Assembly: GCA_002307275.1 (NCBI GenBank) | Contig: DBTX01000078.1 | Span: 62,001 to 126,000, forward strand | Length of the DNA: 64,000 nt | Direction of reading: 5' to 3' | DNA from: Hungateiclostridiaceae bacterium UBA1305 | GTDB lineage: Bacteria; Bacillota; Clostridia; Acetivibrionales; DTU013 | Shown: positions 43,603 through 51,999 of the stretch, one piece after another | Numbering within the stretch: the first letter of the stretch is position 1 | Layout: each line of letters begins with the position of its first letter | Translations under genes and position numbers: made by a program | The notes under the pieces: model-generated | Seen by the model: the letters and a program-made list of their open reading frames with translations, nothing else | The model's database searches: none | Told to the model about the DNA's origin: nothing

Positions 43603-43673
43603 TTACTCCACCTATCCCTTCTATTCACTTACCGAACTACAATAAATAACAATAATTTTATCTGCTATTTTCG

Positions 43674-43722
43674 TATTAAATAATATCGTTATTTTACTAT
43701 ATTAGATTTTACTTATTTAATA
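43674..43722. promoter_or_regulatory. AT-rich inverted repeat upstream of arsR
   Basis: TATTAAATAA (43674-43683) and TTATTTAATA (43713-43722) are exact inverted copies, 29 bases apart, in the gap upstream of arsR. ArsR operators are typically AT-rich dyads. The spacing is wide, so this is tentative. The rest of the gap to 43939 shows only a short GAGCCCC/GGGGTTC hairpin. Confidence 0.35.
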
Positions 43723-44029
43723 AATTCATTATATAGTCGCTTCGAATGTTTGTCAATGCGCATTTAAGAAAATCCTATCTATTTGATTCAGTATTCTGAT
43801 TAGTGTGCTTGACTTATTGAAATGTGAGGGATATCGTTGTCAAAAGAAATTATGTGATATAAAATAGCAGTAATAGGAAAACGCAGGAAGAAATAATGCA
43901 AAACGCTGACAATGAGCCCCCATAGCAAGGGGTTCATCGGTGGGTTGTGTACATTCTTTATATGCTGCGGACATGTTGGATTATACGAGTATGTATTTGA
44001 TATTTAACATTATTTTGGGGGGAAGTGGA

Positions 44030-44800
44030 ATGGGTGTTGGATTGGCTTGTATTGGGCTATGTATATTATTGGGAATTGTATTGTCAATGGGGAAAGCTTC
44101 CTTTTTAATTGCGGGATTCAATATGATGGCAAAAGAAAACCAAGACAAGTATGATAAAGTGGCTTTATGCAAATTTACGGGAAAAATCATGTTCGCACTT
44201 GCATTTAGCATGGTCTTTTGGGTTTTATATCAGGCTTTTGAAATCAAGTGTTTGCTCTATATCGGAGTGATATTGTTTTTGGCGTTTTTAATGTTTCTGC
44301 TGATCTATACAAATACAGGTAACAGATTCAAGATTGGAAGTAGCTCAGTGGGAAAGAAACAGCGCAAAGTATCAGAATATTCACCAATGATAATAGGATT
44401 GATAAGTTTACTTGGATCTGTTATGTTTTTATTTGTGCTTGTAAATGGAACAAAAAAAGAAACGGAAGTTATCATACAGGGTAATCAGATTGTCTTTAAA
44501 GGACAGTATGGTGTTACTGATAACCTGAAAGAAATCACTGATGTTCAGTTGAAAACCAATATCCCTGCCATAGGAATGAAGGTAAATGGAGCAGGTCTTG
44601 GGGAAATAATGAAAGGTGACTTTGAGGTGGAAGGTCTTGGAACCTGCAGGCTATTCGTTCATTCAGAAAAAGGCCCTTTTATTTATATAATGGTTGACGG
44701 TAAATATACCATCATTAATTTTAAAGATTCAAACGAAACAATGGCAATTTATGAAGAGCTAAAGAAGGCGATTGAAAGTTATGTGAAAAGTGGTAATTGA
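44030..44800 (+). CDS. DUF3784 membrane domain plus PH-like domain protein
   Basis: A 256-residue protein. The N-terminal DUF3784-like part has two or three helices and GKASFLIAGFNMMAKENQDK, and a further helix lies at about 110-130. The C-terminus looks like a bacterial PH domain (VEGLGTCRLFVHSEKGPFIY and YTIINFKDSNETMAIYEEL). ATG 44030 is preceded by GGGGGGAAGTGG and is preferred, although the frame is open from 43940. Members are uncharacterised membrane-stress proteins in Firmicutes. Confidence 0.65.
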   Translation: MGVGLACIGLCILLGIVLSMGKASFLIAGFNMMAKENQDKYDKVALCKFTGKIMFALAFSMVFWVLYQAFEIKCLLYIGVILFLAFLMFLLIYTNTGNRFKIGSSSVGKKQRKVSEYSPMIIGLISLLGSVMFLFVLVNGTKKETEVIIQGNQIVFKGQYGVTDNLKEITDVQLKTNIPAIGMKVNGAGLGEIMKGDFEVEGLGTCRLFVHSEKGPFIYIMVDGKYTIINFKDSNETMAIYEELKKAIESYVKSGN

Positions 44801-44868
44801 ACATGAAAATATTAGTTCGCCATTATTATATATGTAGTCCTTATCTGTAGATCGTCCTCGCTGTATTC

Positions 44869-44922
44869 AGATGGGGCACTCCTTGAATTTATGGGAGATG
44901 GGGCACTCCTTGAATTTATGGG
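44869..44922. repeat. Perfect 27-bp tandem duplication
   Basis: AGATGGGGCACTCCTTGAAT plus TTATGGG occurs at 44869-44895 and is repeated without change at 44896-44922, ending at the 3' end of the MocR gene. The exact identity implies a recent event. Confidence 0.9.
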
Positions 44923-44924
44923 CT

Positions 44925-46322
44925 TCAGAATATAGTTTCTAGTTCCATACGATCTTTATAACCCTTATAGCCCCCTAACAGAATGTTTTTCAGGATATTA
45001 AGCCCCTTGACGAGTTCCTCCATAGTCTCTGCGCCTGACAACGATATCCTGACAGCCGAAGGCGCTTTCTCCCCGCCAACTGCGAACTTGTCGGCACAAA
45101 ACACATTGACTCCGCTTTCACGTGCTGCTATCTCGAATTCCTTTCCACTCCATTCCTCCGGCAGTTTGAGCCAGACGAAGAATCCTCCCGGTATACCTTG
45201 GATAGCATATCCGGATAAAATCCTGCAGGCTTTTTCATATCGCATTTCCGCTTCCCGCAGTTTGTCTGCGATAATCATGTCGGCAGAGCCATCCCTGATA
45301 CATTCACATGCAATTGCAACATTCAAAGCTGGCGTCATCCAGATGGTATTGACCACTGCCTGGCCGATTTTGTACAGGAGTTGTTTCGGAGCAGCAACGA
45401 ACGCCACCCTCAAGCCAGCATAAAACGCCTTGGAAATTCCGGCAATATAAACGCTGTTTTCCGGTACCAAAGGCGTTATAGCCTGCTGGTTTTTCTGATT
45501 TGAAAAGCTGTATATATCATCCTCAATCATAATCAGTCCGTGCCGCAGGATAACATCCGACAGTTCTCTTTTTCGCTGCAGTGACATGACGGAGGTGGTG
45601 GGATTCTGCATGTTAGGCATCAGATAGACTCCTTTGACAGGACTCCTTTGGCAAACCCTTTCAAGACTCTCGGGCAGCATACCTTCTGCATCCATCGCAA
45701 CAGGCTCCAGCTTGATTCCAAGTGTTTTTGCAATTGCCTTCATGCCGGGGTAGATCAGATACTCCGCTGCAATTTTGTCCCCGGACTTGAAAAATGAACT
45801 TAAGATGCAGGTCAGAGCATGCTGCGCTCCCGAACAGATAAGTATATTCTCTTTTGGTATTTCTATGCCAAACCGCTTGACCCATAAAGCGCCGGTCTCC
45901 CTGTGTTCCGGCAATCCAAGCGGATCGCTGTATCTCATGTACCTGTTCAGTTGCCTGGTTTTCAGAAGATTTTCAATGGTTTTGGATATGTCAGGTTCTT
46001 TTATGTAAAGCGGTAAAACCAGTCCCATTTCAATAGCTTGTACATTTCTTTCGCCAGGTTGTGCCATTGACGCATAGATACCCACATCAGCGGTAATAAA
46101 TGTACCCCGGCCGACTGTTCCTGTTATCAGTCCTCTCTTTTCAGCGTTTGCGTATGCGCGCGTTATGGTTGTGACGTTGACACCTATTATCTCTGCCAGT
46201 TCACGGTGCGTGGGCATTCTTTCACCCGGCTTTAACGTCCCATTTCTCACATCTCTCTCCATAGCGTCTGCAATAGCGATATATAACGATTTATCCGTGT
46301 CAATAATTCGCGGGTTCCACAT
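44925..46322 (-). CDS. MocR-type regulator (GntR HTH fused to class I aminotransferase fold)
   Basis: A 465-residue protein. The winged helix is near residues 10-75 (GERMPTHRELAEIIGVNVTT), and a fold-type I PLP domain has the lysine in YIAGISKAFYAGLRVAF. Typical MocR proteins (PdxR, GabR) bind PLP or a PLP-amino acid adduct and regulate a divergent gene. The start ATG 46322 gives MWNPRI and has a weak GAAAGTGAG site; ATG 46340 is the alternative. Divergent to the PLP decarboxylase, with operator half-sites between them. Confidence 0.88.
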   Translation of the reverse strand: MWNPRIIDTDKSLYIAIADAMERDVRNGTLKPGERMPTHRELAEIIGVNVTTITRAYANAEKRGLITGTVGRGTFITADVGIYASMAQPGERNVQAIEMGLVLPLYIKEPDISKTIENLLKTRQLNRYMRYSDPLGLPEHRETGALWVKRFGIEIPKENILICSGAQHALTCILSSFFKSGDKIAAEYLIYPGMKAIAKTLGIKLEPVAMDAEGMLPESLERVCQRSPVKGVYLMPNMQNPTTSVMSLQRKRELSDVILRHGLIMIEDDIYSFSNQKNQQAITPLVPENSVYIAGISKAFYAGLRVAFVAAPKQLLYKIGQAVVNTIWMTPALNVAIACECIRDGSADMIIADKLREAEMRYEKACRILSGYAIQGIPGGFFVWLKLPEEWSGKEFEIAARESGVNVFCADKFAVGGEKAPSAVRISLSGAETMEELVKGLNILKNILLGGYKGYKDRMELETIF

Positions 46323-46341
46323 TTGTATGCTCACTTTCATT

Positions 46342-46380
46342 ATTGTATTACATACAATTGTATGATTGACGTCATACAAT
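46342..46380. promoter_or_regulatory. Cluster of four ATTGTAT half-sites (MocR operator)
   Basis: ATTGTAT/ATACAAT occurs in alternating orientation at 46342, 46352, 46357 and 46374. The last pair forms ATTGTATGA (46357-46365) and TCATACAAT (46372-46380), exact inverted arms around six bases. It lies directly upstream of the MocR start and faces the decarboxylase gene. Confidence 0.65.
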
Positions 46381-46539
46381 GTCAAGTATTATAATGGATA
46401 CACTTGGCAAAATTTGAAGGCATTTAACCTCTGTAAATTTGGAGCAAGACATATGATTGCTATGGTTTGTTCCGTATATGCTTAAAGAATAGTGTTAACT
46501 ATGAAAAACCCGTTTCAACCGGGCATGGAGAGTAAAAAT

Positions 46540-47925
46540 ATGACTGACATCAGAATCCAAATGCATAAGCAGCTGCAGAGCAAATCTTTATTTGAAAATG
46601 CAAAAACCTATGCATACGATTATATGGACACAATCACCCAACGGCCTGTATTTCCGGCTCAAGATGCTATCAAGGCGCTGGAGCTCTTCAATGAACCAAT
46701 GCCCATGACTCCTTCGGAACCATTAGAGATTCTCAGACAGCTGCATGAGATCGGTTCTCCGGCTACAGTTGCACAAACTGCCGGCCGGTACTTCGGCTTT
46801 GTAAACGGAGGCACAATACCCGTGGCTGTCGCTTCAAAATGGCTGTCGGATGTATGGGACCAGAATGCAGCGCTGTATGTAATTTCACCTATTGTTTCTA
46901 AATTGGAGGAAGTTTGCGAAAAATGGCTAACTGGGCTTTTCGGGCTGAGTGACGGAACAGCGGCAGGCTTTGTCAGCGGCTCCTCCACCGCAATAGTCTG
47001 CGGACTGGCGGCAGCAAGGGACGAACTGCTGCGGAGGGTGGGCTGGGATGTAAGCTGCAAAGGCTTGTTCGGCGCGCCGAATATAAGAGTGATTCTGGGA
47101 GAGCAGGCGCATTCTTCGGTATTCAAGGCGTTGTCGCTCCTTGGTTTGGGCAGAGAGCGTGTAGAGCTGGTTCCGGTCGATTCGCAGGGGCGTATGATTG
47201 CAGAAAAAGTACCTAAATTGGACAACACTACTCTGGTCATACTTCAGGCCGGAAATGTGAATACCGGTGCCTTTGATCCAATAGAGAAGATATGCGACAT
47301 GGCAAACCATGCAGGTGCATGGGTCCATATTGACGGAGCATTCGGACTTTGGGCAGCTGCATCCGGCACCACAAAACACCTGACCCTGGGAATTGAGAAG
47401 GCTGACTCGTGGTCCGCCGATGCGCATAAAACGCTCAATGCGCCATATGACTGTGGCATTGTCCTTTGCAGAAACAGAAATGCGCTTGTCTCTGCCATGC
47501 AGGCAACAGGCTCCTACATTCAATACAGCACCAACAGGGACGGAATGTTGTATACACCCGAAATGTCAAGGCGGGCAAGAGCTGTGGAACTGTGGGCGGC
47601 GTTGAAATCCCTCGGGCGAAGCGGCATCGCGGAACTGGTCGACGGTCTATGCGAACGAGCGCGGCAATTTGCACGGATACTGCGTGACAATAGTTTTACT
47701 ATACTTAATGAAGTGGTCTTCAATCAGGTACTTGTATCGTGTGAAACACAGGAGAAAACTAAAGCAGCGCTTGCAAACCTGCAAAGCTCTGGTGAATGCT
47801 GGTGCGGCGGAGCACTGTGGAATGGAGAGCCTGCGATCCGCATCAGTGTATGTTCGTGGGCTACTTCAGAGGAAGACATCATCAGATCTGCTGCGGCATT
47901 CATTCATGTGCGGGACATGGAATAA
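46540..47925 (+). CDS. PLP-dependent amino acid decarboxylase family protein
   Basis: A 461-residue fold-type I group II decarboxylase-like enzyme. The PLP-Lys motif is SWSADAHKTLNAPYDCG, the Asp contacting the pyridine nitrogen is in WVHIDGAFGLWAAAS, and FVSGSSTAIVCGLAAARDEL binds phosphate. The frame is open from GTG 46492; ATG 46540 is favoured because GGAGAG lies seven bases upstream. The reaction could be decarboxylation of an aromatic or acidic amino acid or an aldolase-like lysis. The divergent MocR regulator should control it. Confidence 0.82.
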   Translation: MTDIRIQMHKQLQSKSLFENAKTYAYDYMDTITQRPVFPAQDAIKALELFNEPMPMTPSEPLEILRQLHEIGSPATVAQTAGRYFGFVNGGTIPVAVASKWLSDVWDQNAALYVISPIVSKLEEVCEKWLTGLFGLSDGTAAGFVSGSSTAIVCGLAAARDELLRRVGWDVSCKGLFGAPNIRVILGEQAHSSVFKALSLLGLGRERVELVPVDSQGRMIAEKVPKLDNTTLVILQAGNVNTGAFDPIEKICDMANHAGAWVHIDGAFGLWAAASGTTKHLTLGIEKADSWSADAHKTLNAPYDCGIVLCRNRNALVSAMQATGSYIQYSTNRDGMLYTPEMSRRARAVELWAALKSLGRSGIAELVDGLCERARQFARILRDNSFTILNEVVFNQVLVSCETQEKTKAALANLQSSGECWCGGALWNGEPAIRISVCSWATSEEDIIRSAAAFIHVRDME

Positions 47926-48018
47926 ACTACCGGTCAGTTTCACTATGAAATGATCAGGTTCTCCTATAAAAACCATGTAGCCATCTACCCAGAATAGAAT
48001 GATAATACAGGAGGATTC

Positions 48019-48286
48019 ATGATGAAAACATTCAAATTCAAAAAAATAGATGCCTTCACAAACGGCAGTTCCCCGGGAAATCCCGCAGCTGCCGTTTATC
48101 TCGATTCTTTATCTGGTCAAAAACGGTTATAGGCCTGAAGCTACAATCACCCTGGAGCAGAACGGTACACGCAGCAACACCAACAGGGTCAAGCTTGAAT
48201 TCTCGCAAAACAAAGACGGCACACCTCAGGTTCTTTTCGGAGGCAATGCCGTCGTAAGGGTCAGCGGAGAATACCGCTTGTTTTAA
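48019..48286 (+). pseudogene. PhzF-family gene collapsed by internal deletion
   Basis: Behind a good site (CAGGAGGATTC) ATG 48019 begins MMKTFKFKKIDAFTNG and NPAAAVYLDS, the PhzF N-terminus, and stops at 48130. In another frame LVKNGYRPEATITLEQNGT continues to VLFGGNAVVRVSGEYRLF, which is a PhzF C-terminus. Roughly 200 codons between them are gone. The intact paralogue is at 37.9 kb. The conserved ribosome site suggests recent decay. Confidence 0.75.
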
Positions 48287-48320
48287 TATCTGGTAAGAAC
48301 TCAGGCTCCTGCCTGCCAGT

Positions 48321-49346
48321 CTACTTTATTATTGTTTCATATCCGTCAGTATTGATATTGAGGTTTTCTGAAGTCCCGATAATGTATGCCTTCAAATAGG
48401 CGGCTTTCACCTTGACTCCACTATATTGTTCCAAGTTCACATCATCACTGAATTCCAATGATTTTCCCGGTTCAATCACCGTTTGTGTCAGCGCCGCTAT
48501 AAATGATTTATCCGCCGACCACCTGTACAGGCTATTCCTACCGGCATCAAGCAATTCAAAGTCGAATTTCTGCCCTGAACTATGATTGATGACCACTTTC
48601 GAAGCCGAATTGTTCGTTATTGTCAGCTTCATATGGATCACGCCATCCTTCATTTCTGCAGAAGGTGTAACCTGAACCGGTGACAATTCCTGATCCATCA
48701 GGCGTAATAGCCTGTCAGTGACTGTTACCGCCTGTGCCCTTGTTGCAAGGTCTGCAGGATAGAACTTCGCATTGGCAGGCCTCTTAATCAGCCCGTCATG
48801 CTCTGCTCTTGCAATTTCACCAGAATAAACCGGATTGATTTTATCCTGATCCGCAAATGGAATGGTTGACAGCTTAATCTGCTTGAACTTATCACCCATC
48901 TTATACTTGTATGCATTCATCAGGAAATGCACCATTTCTTCCCGTGTCAATGTGTCATTGGGCCTGAACGTGCCTTTGTAATCTATAATGTTGGCGATCA
49001 CCAGATCGTAAAGCGCCGATGCATATGGTTCCTCGTTCTTCACATCACTGTAGAATTCCCCGATATCCGTCGCCTTGAAATACTGGATCTGAATACCAAG
49101 AGACTTGTGCAGCAGCAGTACAAATTCGCTTCTTGTAATCGGCTTGTTTGGCTGAAACTTGCCATCATTTATACCGAGCATCGTCTGATCCACGATTCGG
49201 TTTATGGAATCCTCCGCCCAGTGCCCGGAAATATCGGTGAAACCTGGCGCCTTCGTCCCAGCAGATGTATTATCTTGTGCCAATACTGCCGCGTTCATGG
49301 ATAAGATTGCTATCATAACAATTATTGCAGTTATTATTCTTCTCAT
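48321..49346 (-). CDS. S-layer-homology domain protein with BsuPI-like domain
   Basis: A 341-residue exported protein. A signal peptide (IITAIIVMIAILSMNAAVLA) is followed by three SLH repeats (first GFTDISGHWAEDSINRIVDQ; second from about FSDV-like YSDVKNEEPYASALYDL; third IPFADQDKI) that bind pyruvylated secondary cell-wall polymer. The C-terminal about 115 residues resemble the intracellular proteinase inhibitor (BsuPI) beta domain (LTITNNSASKVVINHSSGQK, then FDFEL). ATG 49346 is preceded by AAGGGTGG. It is probably a surface-anchored protein. Confidence 0.88.
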   Translation of the reverse strand: MRRIITAIIVMIAILSMNAAVLAQDNTSAGTKAPGFTDISGHWAEDSINRIVDQTMLGINDGKFQPNKPITRSEFVLLLHKSLGIQIQYFKATDIGEFYSDVKNEEPYASALYDLVIANIIDYKGTFRPNDTLTREEMVHFLMNAYKYKMGDKFKQIKLSTIPFADQDKINPVYSGEIARAEHDGLIKRPANAKFYPADLATRAQAVTVTDRLLRLMDQELSPVQVTPSAEMKDGVIHMKLTITNNSASKVVINHSSGQKFDFELLDAGRNSLYRWSADKSFIAALTQTVIEPGKSLEFSDDVNLEQYSGVKVKAAYLKAYIIGTSENLNINTDGYETIIK

Positions 49347-49367
49347 TTCATTTCCCACCCTTGTCAA

Positions 49368-49599
49368 TTATATTATGTAATCTGCAGATGTATTATTAGA
49401 CGGGTGGTTTTGAAATACGTTCCAGACTTATTGTTACAATTTGATATCAGCAAAGCGAAAATAGCATAAAACCACAGGCCAAAATACGCCCATATTGCTG
49501 CAAGCTACGTCGTTTCCTTCACAAAGCAGGCCCCTGGCCGTAAGCTTATATGCTGTGGCAATGACCAGGTATTGCAGGATTCATAGCTGCGCATAGTCA
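49368..49599. other. Gap without recognised features
   Basis: 232 bases between the SLH and threonine aldolase genes. No ORF, hairpin or repeat of note was seen. Confidence 0.4.
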
Positions 49600-50640
49600 T
49601 TATAGTACTTTTATTTCTTTTAAAACTTCTTTCATCGCATCAATAACATATCGTATATCTTCCCTGGATATCCAGTAATGTGTTACGAATCTCATTGAAC
49701 CGTCATCCCCTGAATTGAAAATAATTCCATTTTTTCTCATGCCAACTGCAAATTTATGCATATCCAGTCCCGGATTTGCCATTTCAAAAAACACCATGTT
49801 GATATGGACATCCGCCGGATTTACTTTAATACCGGGGATTGTAGAAAGCTCTTTTGCAAGGTAACATGCGTTGTCATGGTCTTCTCCGAGCCTGAGTGTC
49901 ATTTTTTCAAGCGCAATAAGTCCAGCCGCCGCCAGAAATCCCGCCTGGCGCATGCCGCCGCCCATCAGCTTCCTGCCTTTTCTTGCCCTGGCAATAAAGC
50001 CGCTGCTGCCTGCAAGCATGGAGCCTATAGGTGCACAAAGACCTTTGGAGAGGCAAAACATTACAGAGTCGCAATATTGGGTAATATCCCGCGCATCAAT
50101 GTTCAAATAAGTTGCAGCATTAAACAATCTGGCCCCATCCAGATGGACCGGTATCTCATGCTTATGAGCCGTTTCATGGATTCTGCACATATTCTCGAGA
50201 GGCACAACTCTGCCATTTGCAAGTGCATTCTCTATACAGATCAATCCCGTACTGGGTTCATGGAGATCCTCTTCACGTATTCTGGACTCAATAGCCGAAG
50301 TGTCGGCTTGTTCAATGAAGCCCGGCAGTGCACGCAACTGCACCCCTGCAATGACAGATGCCGCTCCCACCTCATGTTGTACAATATGGCACTGTTCGCC
50401 AAGAATGACCTCGGTCCCGCGCCTGCAATGCGTTAAAAGCGCCAGCTGATTTCCAAAGGTTCCGCTTGGCACAAAAAGCGCCGCTTCCTTCCCGACCTTT
50501 TCGGCAGCATATTCCTCAAGCCTGTTAACCGTAGGGTCATCCCCGTAAACATCATCTCCAACCTCCGCAGCATACATGGCATCGCGCATTTCCTGCGTCG
50601 GCTTTGTTACAGTATCACTTCTTAGGTCAATGATTTTCAT
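49600..50640 (-). CDS. ltaE: Low-specificity L-threonine aldolase
   Basis: A 346-residue PLP enzyme cleaving L-threonine or allo-threonine to glycine and acetaldehyde. The N-terminus is MKIIDLRSDTVTKPTQEM, PLP contacts are in PSGTFGNQLALL, Asp in VHLDGARLFNAA, and the Lys in CLSKGLCAPIGSML. GGGGAGTG precedes ATG 50640, so the longer frame is rejected. Acetaldehyde made here could also be handled by the AldB-like enzyme, but they are 24 kb apart. Confidence 0.92.
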   Translation of the reverse strand: MKIIDLRSDTVTKPTQEMRDAMYAAEVGDDVYGDDPTVNRLEEYAAEKVGKEAALFVPSGTFGNQLALLTHCRRGTEVILGEQCHIVQHEVGAASVIAGVQLRALPGFIEQADTSAIESRIREEDLHEPSTGLICIENALANGRVVPLENMCRIHETAHKHEIPVHLDGARLFNAATYLNIDARDITQYCDSVMFCLSKGLCAPIGSMLAGSSGFIARARKGRKLMGGGMRQAGFLAAAGLIALEKMTLRLGEDHDNACYLAKELSTIPGIKVNPADVHINMVFFEMANPGLDMHKFAVGMRKNGIIFNSGDDGSMRFVTHYWISREDIRYVIDAMKEVLKEIKVL

Positions 50641-50834
50641 TTGTATCACTCCCCGAATCACATCGTATTAAAATCCGTCTATTGCTCGTTCAGATGCCAT
50701 TTTAACATATGGCTCTGTCACTTCGACCACTTATCATTATATCTTTTTAAACGGACTTTCCTGCGGGTTATGCTTTGCCAAAAAAAACACCTATTTGCTC
50801 ATTATATCACACGATAAATACCTGCAGAATCGTC

Positions 50835-50860
50835 AAAACAGCTTCCTTCCGAAAGCTGTT
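50835..50860 (-). terminator. Terminator of the murF-ddl operon
   Basis: On the minus strand AACAGCTT pairs with AAGCTGTT around an octanucleotide loop and is followed by TT. It lies in the 337-base gap after ddl, which holds nothing else recognised. Confidence 0.6.
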
Positions 50861-50977
50861 CCAATTTGGGCAACTTTTTTTGAATACCTGCATCATTTCA
50901 ATTGTTTTGTATTAAAGATTGACAGCCATTGAGGTGGGGGACATCTTTTGCCTCGCTATAGTATCCGGAAAGTAACC

Positions 50978-51976
50978 TCACATACAGGCGAGCTCTATCA
51001 ACCTGTCTATCAATTCACCATAGGCGATTCCCGAATACTCCATCATTTTGGGATACATGCTTATATCCGTAAACCCCGGAAGCGTGTTTACCTCATTAAA
51101 ATAAATCTCGCCATCTTCTTTGGAAATGAAGAAATCCACCCTGCTTAGTCCTCTTCCATTGATGCCCCTGAAAACCTTTTCCACATAAGCCTTGATCTTA
51201 TCAATCTGCTCATTTCCCAGCTTTGCGGGAATTTCCGCTCTGGATTTCTGATTATTATATTTTGCATCGAAATCATATAATTCATTTGCTGACAATATTT
51301 CACCGGGCTCGGAGATGATCAGTTCCGTATTGCCCAGAACCGCACATTCTATTTCCCTTGCCGGTATGAATTTTTCGATCAAAAGCTTTTGATCGTATAA
51401 AAATGCAAGCTCGACTGCCTTCATGAGTTCATCCTGATTGCTGACCTTTGTTATACCATAGGAGGAGCCAGCATTACACGGTTTTATAATTAATGGATAA
51501 TCACCTACTATGCTTTTATCCACGACCACATCCTGACCTCTTGAAAACACCTGGTAGGGTACGATCGGAACGGACTTCAGCGCTGCCAGGACCTTTGTAT
51601 ACTCCTTATCCATCCCCACGGAAGAGGCAAGTACGCCACAGCCTACATATTTTATCCCGCAAAGCTCAAACAATCCCTGGATAGTGCCATCTTCGCCATT
51701 TTTACCGTGAAGCACCGGAAATGCAATATCATGATTTTTTATCAATCCGATGATATCTTTTATCTCTTCCAGGTTCTCTTTTTCATTCAGCCATTCATTT
51801 GATTTCACACTTTTGTTGGATCCTTTGAATTCGAACCATTCTCCGTTCTTGCTGATCCCTACCCTGGTGACCTCATATTTGCCCGTATCGACATTTTCCA
51901 GAACATTTCCTGCCGATATACAGGAAATGTCATGTTCCGAGGATTGGCCCCCGAAAACAACCAATAATTTTAACAT
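50978..51976 (-). CDS. ddl: D-alanine--D-alanine ligase
   Basis: A 332-residue ATP-grasp ligase joining two D-alanines for peptidoglycan. VFGGQSSEHDISCIS opens it, and the ATP site includes PLIIKPCNAGSSYGITKV. The loop ELYDFDAKYNN has the Tyr typical of D-Ala-D-Ala enzymes rather than the D-Ala-D-Lac (VanA) type, and the metal site is YFNEVNTLPGFT. It follows murF by 23 bases. Specificity is inferred from this loop only. Confidence 0.92.
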   Translation of the reverse strand: MLKLLVVFGGQSSEHDISCISAGNVLENVDTGKYEVTRVGISKNGEWFEFKGSNKSVKSNEWLNEKENLEEIKDIIGLIKNHDIAFPVLHGKNGEDGTIQGLFELCGIKYVGCGVLASSVGMDKEYTKVLAALKSVPIVPYQVFSRGQDVVVDKSIVGDYPLIIKPCNAGSSYGITKVSNQDELMKAVELAFLYDQKLLIEKFIPAREIECAVLGNTELIISEPGEILSANELYDFDAKYNNQKSRAEIPAKLGNEQIDKIKAYVEKVFRGINGRGLSRVDFFISKEDGEIYFNEVNTLPGFTDISMYPKMMEYSGIAYGELIDRLIELACM

Positions 51977-51999
51977 GATATACTCCCCTGATCCCTTTA

